Assembly: GCF_030816115.1 (NCBI RefSeq)
Contig: NZ_JAUSXQ010000001.1
Coordinates: 124,001-188,000, forward strand
From: Chryseobacterium sp. W4I1
GTDB taxonomy: Bacteria; Bacteroidota; Bacteroidia; Flavobacteriales; Weeksellaceae
DNA: 64,000 nt
Direction: 5' to 3'
The notes beneath the pieces are model-generated. The model was not told the origin of the DNA, searched no databases, and worked only from the letters and a program-made list of their open reading frames with translations. Positions within the stretch are counted from its first letter, which is position 1. Every line of letters starts with the position of its first letter. Both the position numbers and the translations under genes were made by a program. Below are positions 9,108 through 15,380 of this stretch, piece by piece.

Positions 9108-9179
9108 CTGGAAAGATAACGGTGGTTGTTTACCCGTCTTGGACGCGGGAGGTCGCAAGTTCGAATCTTGCTTTCCAGA
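9108..9179 (+). tRNA. tRNA-Pro (TGG)
   Basis: Perfect acceptor CTGGAAA/TTTCCAG, anticodon loop CTTGGAC (TGG), T-stem GCAAG/CTTGC, A73. The D-arm is short and AT-rich, and is the weakest part. Confidence 0.82.
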
Positions 9180-9200
9180 CAAGTTTTGCCAAGGGCAAAA

Positions 9201-9277
9201 GTGAATGGTGAATAGTGAATTTTGCTTCGCAAGTGAATTAAAAGAAAAATTGACAGTACAACGGATTGACCATTCAC
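9201..9277. repeat. Palindromic spacer repeat, copy 2
   Basis: Begins GTGAATGGTGAATAGTGAAT and ends GACCATTCAC. It belongs to the same inverted-repeat family as 8728-8796 but is less symmetrical. Confidence 0.6.
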
Positions 9278-9288
9278 AAACAGAAAAC

Positions 9289-9362
9289 AATTTCGTAGCT
9301 CAAGTGGTTAGAGCATCGGTCTGATACGCCGGAGATTGAAGGTTCGAGTCCTTCCGGAATTA
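9289..9362 (+). tRNA. tRNA-Ile (GAT)
   Basis: Acceptor AATTTCG/CGGAATT, D-arm GCTC/GAGC, anticodon loop CTGATAC (GAT), T-stem GAAGG/CCTTC, A73. Fully foldable. Confidence 0.88.
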
Positions 9363-9376
9363 CAAAAGATGAAAAA

Positions 9377-9456
9377 GTGAATAGTCAATGCTGAATTCTG
9401 TTTAGCAGGTGAATTTAAAAATTGACAGTAAAACGGATTGACCATTCACCATTCAC
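9377..9456. repeat. Palindromic spacer repeat, copy 3
   Basis: GTGAATAGTCAATG at the left and ATTGACCATTCACCATTCAC at the right, the same spacer family. Confidence 0.6.
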
Positions 9457-9466
9457 ATAAAAAAAT

Positions 9467-9538
9467 GATTTCGTAGCTCAATGGTAGAGCACCGGTCTGT
9501 TAAACCGGAAGTTGAAAGTTCGAGTCTTTCCGGAATCG
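9467..9538 (+). tRNA. tRNA-Asn (GTT)
   Basis: Acceptor GATTTCG/CGGAATC, D-arm GCTC/GAGC, anticodon loop CTGTTAA (GTT), T-stem GAAAG/CTTTC, G73. It closely resembles the neighbouring Ile gene outside the anticodon, which suggests duplication and divergence. Confidence 0.88.
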
Positions 9539-9580
9539 CAGATAACTAAAATGTTAATTGTTTCAAAAGAGAAGAAATAA

Positions 9581-9604
9581 GGTGTGTCAAGAGCAGAAGA
9601 TCTT
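9581..9604 (+). repeat. 24-nt spacer repeat, copy 1
   Basis: GGTGTGTCAAGAGCAGAAGA followed by TCTT. Recurs at 9841 and 10311 with few changes, each time in the spacer downstream of a tRNA gene (Asn, Cys, Glu). Confidence 0.7.
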
Positions 9605-9718
9605 TACGCCAAATATGGAAAATACCGACAGCCTTTTTCTTTTTTATTAGAAGCTAGATATTAGAGGTGTAAACTCTCTATCAATCATCAATCATCAATT
9701 ATCATTTATATCACATCT

Positions 9719-9800
9719 GATGGTTCGCCGAAGTGGAAGAGTCGGGGCGGTCTGCAAAACCGCTGTGAAAACTGAGTGGGTTTGAATCCCATAGCCATCT
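9719..9800 (+). tRNA. tRNA-Cys (GCA), long variable region
   Basis: Acceptor GATGGTT/AGCCATC, D-stem CCGA/TCGG, anticodon stem GCGGT/ACCGC with loop CTGCAAA (GCA). The variable region is about 12 nt, long for Cys, and the T-loop reads TTTGA rather than TTCGA. Atypical but foldable. Confidence 0.75.
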
Positions 9801-9840
9801 CAAATAACTAAAATGAGATTAGTTCCGGAGAAAAAGTAAA

Positions 9841-9864
9841 AGTTTGTCGAGCGCAGAAGTTCTT
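9841..9864 (+). repeat. 24-nt spacer repeat, copy 2
   Basis: AGTTTGTCGAGCGCAGAAGT followed by TCTT. Nearly identical to the copy at 10311. Confidence 0.75.
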
Positions 9865-9962
9865 ATATCAAACAAAAAATTAAGACAGGCTTTGTTTTTC
9901 TTCAAATAGAAATTAGAGATTAGAAATTACTTATTACTAATCGATTATTACTCATCATATTT

Positions 9963-10046
9963 AGAAGCTCGCCGGAGTTGGAGAGCCGGGGCAGACTGTA
10001 AATCTGTTGCTTTATTGCTGAGTAGGTTCGAATCCTACCGCTTCCA
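9963..10046 (+). tRNA. tRNA-Tyr (GTA)
   Basis: Class II tRNA with a 14-nt variable region, D-stem CCGG/CCGG, anticodon stem GCAGA/TCTGT with loop CTGTAAA (GTA), T-stem GTAGG/CCTAC, A73. Acceptor pairs 1-72 and 7-66 are mismatched. Confidence 0.75.
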
Positions 10047-10052
10047 CAAAAA

Positions 10053-10123
10053 CCGCTGGTAATGTAATGGCAGCATGCAGGAAAAGTACTCTTGTTGTTC
10101 AGGTTCGATTCCTGGTCAGTTGT
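10053..10123 (+). tRNA. tRNA-like gene related to tRNA-Gln, anticodon loop AAAGTAC (no U33)
   Basis: D-stem ATGT/GCAT, anticodon stem CAGGA/TCTTG and T-stem TCAGG/CCTGG all pair. The acceptor CCGCTGG/TCAGTTG pairs with wobbles and one mismatch. The anticodon loop lacks the universal U33 and would read AGT. The 3' half matches the tRNA-Gln at 10713, so it is probably a diverged or nonfunctional copy. Confidence 0.5.
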
Positions 10124-10131
10124 TTTATAAT

Positions 10132-10203
10132 GCTCTATTCGTCTAATGGTGAGGACGTCTGCCTTTCGAGCAGATGATAAGGGTTCGATTCCCTTATAGA
10201 GTA
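10132..10203 (+). tRNA. tRNA-Glu (TTC)
   Basis: Acceptor GCTCTAT/ATAGAGT (G1-U72 wobble), anticodon stem TCTGC/GCAGA with loop CTTTCGA (TTC), T-stem AAGGG/CCCTT, A73. Confidence 0.85.
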
Positions 10204-10208
10204 CAGAC

Positions 10209-10290
10209 GTGAATGGTCAAAAGTCAATTGTGAATTATAATACCATGAAAGTTCAGATTGAGAAGTAAAATTGATCCACTGATCATTCAC
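10209..10290. repeat. Palindromic spacer repeat, copy 4
   Basis: Starts GTGAATGGTCAAAAGTCAAT and ends CACTGATCATTCAC, a diverged member of the spacer family. Confidence 0.55.
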
Positions 10291-10310
10291 GGAAAAACAG
10301 GGAAGAGAAA

Positions 10311-10334
10311 AGTTTGTCGAGCGCAGAAGATCTT
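10311..10334 (+). repeat. 24-nt spacer repeat, copy 3
   Basis: AGTTTGTCGAGCGCAGAAGA followed by TCTT, downstream of tRNA-Glu. The 160 bp that follow hold no gene I can support. Confidence 0.75.
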
Positions 10335-10496
10335 AAAAACACAAACTACAGGCATAGTTTTATAGGTACAAACCTTCTCCGACCTTTAATAATCAGTAAT
10401 GAGTAATTGTGGGGAATGATGAGAGATCAATGGTGAATGGTCAGTAAGTCAGTTTTTAAAATTACTAATTACCAATTAATCATCACTAATAAAATT

Positions 10497-10570
10497 GCGG
10501 GAGTGGCGGAACTGGCAGACGCACTTGATTTAGGCTCAAGATATTGGGGGTTCGAATCCCTTTTCCCGTA
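10497..10570 (+). tRNA. tRNA-Leu (TAG) with short variable loop
   Basis: Acceptor GCGGGAG/TTCCCGT with two wobbles, anticodon stem CTTGA/TCAAG with loop TTTAGGC (TAG), T-stem GGGGG/CCCTT, A73. The variable region is only 5 nt (ATATT), whereas bacterial tRNA-Leu is normally class II with a long variable arm. Confidence 0.78.
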
Positions 10571-10632
10571 CAGAACATAAATGATAATAAGGCTATTTTG
10601 GGATTATTCATTACGAATTACTCATAAACAAG

Positions 10633-10705
10633 GGATCAGTGGTGTAGAAGGTCTGCACATTTGTCTGAAAAGCAAAAGGGAACCGTTCAATTCGGTTTTG
10701 ATCCA
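10633..10705 (+). tRNA. tRNA-Phe (GAA)
   Basis: Acceptor GGATCAG/TTGATCC, D-stem GTGT/GCAC, anticodon stem TTTGT/GCAAA with loop CTGAAAA (GAA), T-stem AACCG/CGGTT with TTCAA loop, A73. Confidence 0.85.
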
Positions 10706-10712
10706 CAAAAAA

Positions 10713-10785
10713 TGATTCATAGTGTAATTGGTCAGCACACAAGACTTTGACTCTTGTTGTTCAGGTTCGAGTCCTGATGAATCAA
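10713..10785 (+). tRNA. tRNA-Gln (TTG)
   Basis: Perfect acceptor TGATTCA/TGAATCA, D-stem GTGT/GCAC, anticodon stem CAAGA/TCTTG with loop CTTTGAC (TTG), T-stem TCAGG/CCTGA, A73. Confidence 0.88.
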
Positions 10786-10792
10786 CAAAACT

Positions 10793-10863
10793 ACTCTGAT
10801 AGTGTAATGGTAGCAGCTCAGTCTCCAAAACTGATGGTATTGGTTCGAGTCCAGTTCAGAGTG
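10793..10863 (+). tRNA. tRNA-Trp (CCA)
   Basis: Perfect acceptor ACTCTGA/TCAGAGT, anticodon stem TCAGT/ACTGA with loop CTCCAAA (CCA), T-stem ATTGG/CCAGT, G73 as expected for Trp. One D-stem pair is broken. Last tRNA of the array. Confidence 0.85.
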
Positions 10864-10870
10864 CAAAAAA

Positions 10871-10946
10871 GTGAATCGTCAATGTGAATTTTACTTAGTA
10901 AGTAAATTAAATTGGCAGTAAAACGAATTGACAATTCACTATTCAC
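10871..10946. repeat. Palindromic spacer repeat, copy 5
   Basis: GTGAATCGTCAATGTGAATT at the left and GACAATTCACTATTCAC at the right. It separates the tRNA array from the protein genes that follow. Confidence 0.6.
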
Positions 10947-10984
10947 AAATAATATTTAAACAGAATTTTAAAACATGTAAAAAA

Positions 10985-11470
10985 ATGGAAACGCAACAAG
11001 AAGTATGGCAGAATATGAAAGGAATTTTTTTCCGGAAACCTATCACACAGCTGGTAGAAGAAGCCATCATCCGCGAACAGGCTAACGGTCACCGCCTGAA
11101 AGTATGTGTAGGCTCAGACTCTCACGTGTATGGCGACGCTATCAATTATGCAACAGCAGTAGTATTTGTTCGGGAGGGAAAAGGAGCGTTTACCTTTATC
11201 AGAAAAGAAAGACAAATACAGAAGATCAGTATCAAAGAACGAATGCTGAATGAAGTCAACAGATCCGTAGAAATCGCGTACGCTATCTGTGCTATTCTGG
11301 ATGCCTATGGTGTGGAAATGGAGGTACACGCAGACATTAATACCGACCCTGATTTCAAATCAAATACAGCATTGAAAGATGCGATGGGCTATATTCTGGG
11401 AATGGGCTATGTATTTAAAGCAAAGCCTTACGCATTCGCAAGCACCAATTGTGCTGATATGATGGTTTAA
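10985..11470 (+). CDS. RNase H-like nuclease, YkuK/DUF458 family
   Basis: 161 aa from ATG 10985. An upstream in-frame TTG at 10928 lies inside the spacer repeat and is unlikely. The strand VGSDSHVYGD followed by YATAVVFV, and the later EVHADINTDPDFKSN with a C-terminal region ending near NCADMMV, match the RNase H-like fold of YkuK proteins, where the early Asp and later acidic residues would bind metal. It lies directly after the tRNA array with no terminator between, so it may be co-transcribed. A role in RNA processing or repair is inferred from context. Confidence 0.8.
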   Translation: METQQEVWQNMKGIFFRKPITQLVEEAIIREQANGHRLKVCVGSDSHVYGDAINYATAVVFVREGKGAFTFIRKERQIQKISIKERMLNEVNRSVEIAYAICAILDAYGVEMEVHADINTDPDFKSNTALKDAMGYILGMGYVFKAKPYAFASTNCADMMV

Positions 11471-11518
11471 TAAATAAAGATTGTATTCACAGGCTTTCGG
11501 GGCTTAAAAAATAACAGG

Positions 11519-11890
11519 ATGGAAATCACCAAAAGATTATTATTTCTGGATGATATAAGATACCCGATTGAGGCGTATCATTATACCAAACAGGATATTT
11601 TCCTCAGAAAAGACTGGCATATTGTTCGCAATTACGAGCAGTTTGTCAACCGGATTATGGAAAAAGGACTTCCGGAACTCATTTCTTTTGACCATGATCT
11701 GGCAGATGTACATTATCTGAAACCTAATTCAGAGGACTACACTGAAAAAACAGGCTATGACTGTGCCAAATGGCTGATAGAATATTGTATGGATAATTAT
11801 TTGGATCTCCCAAAATTCTATTGTCATTCTATGAATCCGGTGGGCAAGAAGAATATTCTAAGCCTTTTGGAAAATTTTAAACAACTGTAA
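11519..11890 (+). CDS. Cyclic-phosphate-processing receiver domain protein (cREC)
   Basis: 123-residue stand-alone receiver-like protein. LFLDDIR near the N terminus supplies the acidic pair, FDHDL is the central Asp strand, and FYCHSMNP gives the C-terminal His/Ser segment. These features match the cREC domain described by Burroughs and Aravind in RNA-repair operons, proposed to process 2',3'-cyclic phosphates or related RNA ends. It lacks any output domain or partner kinase, so it is not a normal two-component receiver. It lies 48 bp after the RNase H-like gene and is likely in the same operon. Confidence 0.8.
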   Translation: MEITKRLLFLDDIRYPIEAYHYTKQDIFLRKDWHIVRNYEQFVNRIMEKGLPELISFDHDLADVHYLKPNSEDYTEKTGYDCAKWLIEYCMDNYLDLPKFYCHSMNPVGKKNILSLLENFKQL

Positions 11891-11906
11891 TCAACATTTT
11901 TAGATC

Positions 11907-11925
11907 AGCGCAAAAAGATTGTGTT
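11907..11925 (+). promoter_or_regulatory. Degenerate copy of the TRCGYA-N7-TGCGYA palindrome, with promoter
   Basis: AGCGCA, spacer AAAAGAT, then TGTGTT, followed 13 nt later by a CTTTG box (11939-11943). The spacer and spacing resemble the three strong copies at 16518, 24607 and 27031, but the right half is weak. Confidence 0.4.
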
Positions 11926-12045
11926 CTTACTTTTTTTACTTTGTATAATCATAATATCAAAGATTACTGAAAGAAAGAAGCTGAAGATGATTGATTGAAA
12001 GGGAGGGAAATATTCCAGGCCTTTTGGAAAACGATAAAAATTGTA

Positions 12046-12609
12046 ATGGATATTTTTAGATTAATTCAGGATATAAAAACGCATTTGAAACTCAGTTTTG
12101 ATGAGGTGGACAAGTGGTTTGAAAAAGATGAAAAAACATTGAATGCTCTGCCCGCCAATGGGGGCTGGACGGTTCAACAGATTTTGGAACATATTTATCT
12201 TGCCAACTTTTATTTGCTCATTCTCATTGAAAAAGGATCAAAAAAAGCAATGCGGAATTATCTTGAGCTTGATCTGAATTCCAAAATAAAAAATTACAGT
12301 TTCGATAATGAAATATTTGAAAAAGTAGGGGAGCACGGTGTTTTTGAATGGATTAGACCTGAACATATGGAGCAGAAAGGAGAATTAAGTCTGAATGAAA
12401 TAAGGAATTTAATGAGTCAGCAGTATGATCAGTGTTTAAGTTATTTAGACCTGATGAAAAATGGCGAAGGTCTCCTCTGTGAAACAACAATGACAGTGAA
12501 TGGACTGGGAAAAATCAATGGGTATGAATACATTTATTTCCTTTCACTTCACGCTCAGCGACACCTTACTCAAATGAAAAAAAATAAATCAGAAACTATT
12601 AAAAACTAA
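12046..12609 (+). CDS. DinB-superfamily protein
   Basis: 187 aa from ATG 12046; an in-frame TTG at 11995 would add 17 residues. Four-helix DinB/YfiT-like fold: QILEHIYLANFY supplies the first metal-binding His and SLHAQRHLTQM the C-terminal His pair, which together would form the usual three-His site. DinB proteins are putative metal-dependent transferases or hydrolases; several are thiol transferases. It sits 4 bp before an RNA ligase gene behind a possible damage-responsive promoter, so a role in RNA-end chemistry or detoxification is possible but unproven. Confidence 0.75.
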   Translation: MDIFRLIQDIKTHLKLSFDEVDKWFEKDEKTLNALPANGGWTVQQILEHIYLANFYLLILIEKGSKKAMRNYLELDLNSKIKNYSFDNEIFEKVGEHGVFEWIRPEHMEQKGELSLNEIRNLMSQQYDQCLSYLDLMKNGEGLLCETTMTVNGLGKINGYEYIYFLSLHAQRHLTQMKKNKSETIKN

Positions 12610-12613
12610 AAAA

Positions 12614-13628
12614 ATGATTTTCAAAACATATAACTCTATAGAAAACGCTTACCAAACCTGCGTGATCGATCAGATCAGGTTGCAGGGTTTTGGGGATGAG
12701 ATTTTCATTGTGCAGGAAAAGGTTCACGGTGCCAATCTCTTTCTTTACCGATGGAAAGGAAATTAAAATTGCGAAGAGAACCGCATTTATTGAAAAGGAT
12801 GAAAAATTTTACAACGCACACCTTATTTTAGAACGTTACAGAAAAAATGTAATTGATTTGTTCCAAAAAGTGAAAACCATTCACCCGGAATTAGAAACAG
12901 TAGTGATCTACGGTGAACTATTCGGAGGTGGCTACAAACATACAGAAGTAGAACCTGTAAAAGATGCTATCAAAGTACAAAAAGGTATTGAATACGCGCC
13001 TCATAACGAATTCTATGGATTCGATATTAAGTTGAACGGTACTACTTATTTGGACACTGATGTGGTGAATCATATTTTTGAGGAAACCGGATTTTTCTAC
13101 GCAAAGGTTTTATTCCAGGGTAGTTTGGAAGATGCTTTGAGATTCCCGAATGTATTTGACTCTAAAATTCCGGCTTGGCTTGGCTTACCCGAAATGGAGA
13201 ACAATATGTGCGAAGGAACGATTGTCAAAACTTTGAAAACCAGATATTTTGGAAACGGCGCCAGAGTCATTCTTAAAAACAAGAATGATAAGTGGGTCGA
13301 AAGATCTAAAATGGTTAAAAAAGACCGTAAAGACGTCCAAAAACCGGCAGATTTTTTAGAAAATGCTCAGAATATCTGGGAAGAAATTCAAAGGTATGCT
13401 ACAGTCAACAGGTTGCATAATGTGGTGAGCAAGGTGGGAGAATTTGAACCCAAAATGATAGGCAAGATCATAGGTCTTTTTGCTCAGGATATTTTGGAAG
13501 ACTTTGGAAAAGATTTTCCGGATGCTTTCACTTCAGTGGAAAAAGACGAACAAAAAAGAATCAACAAAAAGTTGAATACTTTAGTGATTGATTTTATAAA
13601 AGAAGAGTTGATGACTCTTAAAGTTTAG
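12614..13628 (+). pseudogene. Rnl2-type RNA ligase, frameshifted after motif I
   Basis: The protein begins at ATG 12614 (MIFKTYNSIENAYQ) and contains the nucleotidyl-lysine motif I, EKVHGAN. The frame then breaks at about 12734-12745, where the second frame continues SFFTDGKEIKIAKRT to the stop at 13628. Restoring one CT unit in the CTCTTTC tract rejoins the two as EKVHGANLSFFTDG. The rejoined length of about 338 aa fits T4 Rnl2-like ligases, and downstream motifs (YGELFGG, MCEGTIVKT, RVILKNKNDKW) are intact. Without the first segment the protein lacks the catalytic lysine. This is a sequencing error, slippage variant or true loss. Confidence 0.85.
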
Positions 13629-13656
13629 TTTCGGTATATTTTTACCGGAACTTTTT
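13629..13656 (+). terminator. Hairpin with T-run after the RNA ligase gene
   Basis: TTTCGGTA pairs with TACCGGAA (one G-U), followed by CTTTTTTAT. It could limit expression of the RNase Z-like gene. Confidence 0.55.
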
Positions 13657-13676
13657 TATGTTTAAAAACTAATACA

Positions 13677-14621
13677 ATGATACAGGCAGAAATAAAAAGT
13701 CTTTTGAGAGAAGACATCAGCATATTAATAAAAATTGCAAATACAGGAAAACATTATTTGTGTGACTGCGGTGAGGCAAGCTTGCTTACCGTAAAAGAAA
13801 TACAGTCCGTTTCAGCGGTGTTCATCAGTCATACACACATTGACCATTTTTCAAATTTTGACGGAATTTTCAGACATCAGATTGGTGGCGGAGAAAGAGT
13901 TGTCATCTGCGGCCCGAAAAATATCCATCATCAGATTGAAGCGAGATTAAAATCTTACACATGGAACCTGATCGATGAAAAAGCCATTGAATATGAAATC
14001 CGCGAAATCGTTTCCCCTGAAGAAATTAATGTTTATATCCTCCGTCCACCGCACTGGAACCTGGAACTGATCAAGACGCAGAATTTTCTTTTTGAAGATG
14101 ATCAGGTAAAAGTAGAGTTTGCCATTCTTGATCATAAAACAGATTCCATTGCGTATCTGTTTAAAGAAAAGGATTCAGTCACCTTTCATGAAGAGGCTTC
14201 CGGCTTCGGAAAAGGAAAATGGATCAGCGAACTGAAAATGGCTTTTGAAAATAATGATGAGGATAAGGAAATTGATATTGAGGGAACCGCTTACAAAGCA
14301 TCTGATCTGTTTTATTTACTGACCAGAAATCAAGGTTACAGGCTTGGGGTAATCATGGATCATGCGGCAGATCAGGAAAATTATGAAAAGATGAAAGCGG
14401 TGTTCAGTGAGGCAGATCTCGTATATATCGAAAGTTTTTATAAAGATTCTGATCAGGAGTTTGCGAAGCTTAATTATCACAGCTTTGCTTCTGCATCAGG
14501 ACAGATCATGAAAGAATGTCAGGTGAAGAAAGCTATTCCCATTCATTTTTCAAGACGATATACGGAAACTGATGTTATTGAAATTGAAACTGCTTTTTAT
14601 AAAGCACTTCACGAAAATTAA
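13677..14621 (+). CDS. RNase Z-like metallo-beta-lactamase-fold hydrolase
   Basis: 314 aa. HTHIDH at residues 52-57 is the metal-binding core. LDHKTDSIAYLF resembles the RNase Z segment LDH..P..GY, VIMDHAAD supplies the bridging Asp, and the C-terminal HFSRRY gives the last His. The length and the LDH segment place it nearer tRNase Z than to generic hydrolases. Next to a tRNA array, RNA ligase and exonuclease, a tRNA 3'-end processing or repair function is the simplest reading. Whether it is a second RNase Z besides a housekeeping one cannot be seen from this window. Confidence 0.78.
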   Translation: MIQAEIKSLLREDISILIKIANTGKHYLCDCGEASLLTVKEIQSVSAVFISHTHIDHFSNFDGIFRHQIGGGERVVICGPKNIHHQIEARLKSYTWNLIDEKAIEYEIREIVSPEEINVYILRPPHWNLELIKTQNFLFEDDQVKVEFAILDHKTDSIAYLFKEKDSVTFHEEASGFGKGKWISELKMAFENNDEDKEIDIEGTAYKASDLFYLLTRNQGYRLGVIMDHAADQENYEKMKAVFSEADLVYIESFYKDSDQEFAKLNYHSFASASGQIMKECQVKKAIPIHFSRRYTETDVIEIETAFYKALHEN

Positions 14622-14639
14622 TTAAAAATTTAAACTACA

Positions 14640-14740
14640 AAAGAATTGATTTTCTTAAACACAAATACCAATAATAATCTTCACAAATAAGCATAATCAT
14701 CTGTGCAAATCCGTGTAATCCGTGGTTAAAAAAATGTAGT
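14640..14740. repeat. Dispersed intergenic repeat (copy 1)
   Basis: AACACAAATACC through ATCTGTGCAAATCCGTGTAA to CCGTGGTTAAAAAAA. A diverged relative occurs at about 24441-24527, ending TCTATGGTTAAAAAA. Confidence 0.5.
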
Positions 14741-14769
14741 AAAAATTAAACAAACAAATTATTAAAAAA

Positions 14770-15321
14770 ATGAAAACAACAGAAAATATATTAATTATAG
14801 ACCTCGAAGCCACCTGCTGGAACGACAGACCGCCCAGAGGCCAGGAAAGCGAGATCATCGAAATTGGTGTGTGCATCATGAATGCAGCAACCGGCAAGAT
14901 CTCCAAAAATGAAGGCATTTTAGTGAAACCACAGTATTCAAAGGTGAGTCCTTTCTGTTCGGAACTGACTTCCATTACACAAAATATGTTGGATGATGAA
15001 GGCATCATGCTGGAAGATGCTCTAGATATCCTTAGGGCAGAATACGATTCTGAGGACCTGACATGGGCAAGCTATGGCAACTATGATCTGAATATGTTGC
15101 AAAACCAAGCCAGAAGATTCAATGTGGATTATCCTTTGAGTGATGACCATATCAATGTGAAAACATTGTTCGGGCAGCTGCATCCTACGGTAAGAAAAAG
15201 TGTAGGCATGAGCAGAGCTTTAGGTGAGTTAAATCTTAAGCTGGAAGGTACACATCATAGAGGAGTGGATGATGCGAAGAATATTGCGAAGATCTTGCAT
15301 TGGTGCCTTCAAAAAGCATAA
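14770..15321 (+). CDS. DEDDh 3'-5' exoribonuclease (KapD/ERI-1-like)
   Basis: 183 aa exonuclease-fold protein. Asp11 and Glu13 in IIDLEATCW form ExoI, ASYGNYDLNML supplies the ExoII Asp, and HHRGVDDAKN supplies the ExoIII His and Asp. The early Trp and EIIEIGVCIM match the KapD/ERI-1 subgroup, which trims RNA 3' ends. It lies 148 bp after the RNase Z-like gene, separated by a dispersed repeat. Trimming of cleaved or aberrant RNA ends before ligation is a reasonable inferred role. Confidence 0.85.
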   Translation: MKTTENILIIDLEATCWNDRPPRGQESEIIEIGVCIMNAATGKISKNEGILVKPQYSKVSPFCSELTSITQNMLDDEGIMLEDALDILRAEYDSEDLTWASYGNYDLNMLQNQARRFNVDYPLSDDHINVKTLFGQLHPTVRKSVGMSRALGELNLKLEGTHHRGVDDAKNIAKILHWCLQKA

Positions 15322-15380
15322 TTAGAAGTGAATAATTCGGCTCTAAAATCGTATATTTAAGTTTATTTCGAATTTAAATT

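Noticed and set aside
8793..9290. Minus-strand reading frame of 165 codons
   Set aside because: It is antisense to five tRNA genes and palindromic spacers; its apparent peptides are translated tRNA complement.
10622..10828. Minus-strand reading frame of 68 codons
   Set aside because: It lies entirely opposite the Phe and Gln tRNA genes and most of the Trp gene.
8623..10863. Prophage carrying the tRNA array
   Set aside because: No integrase, capsid, terminase or tail genes are present on either side.
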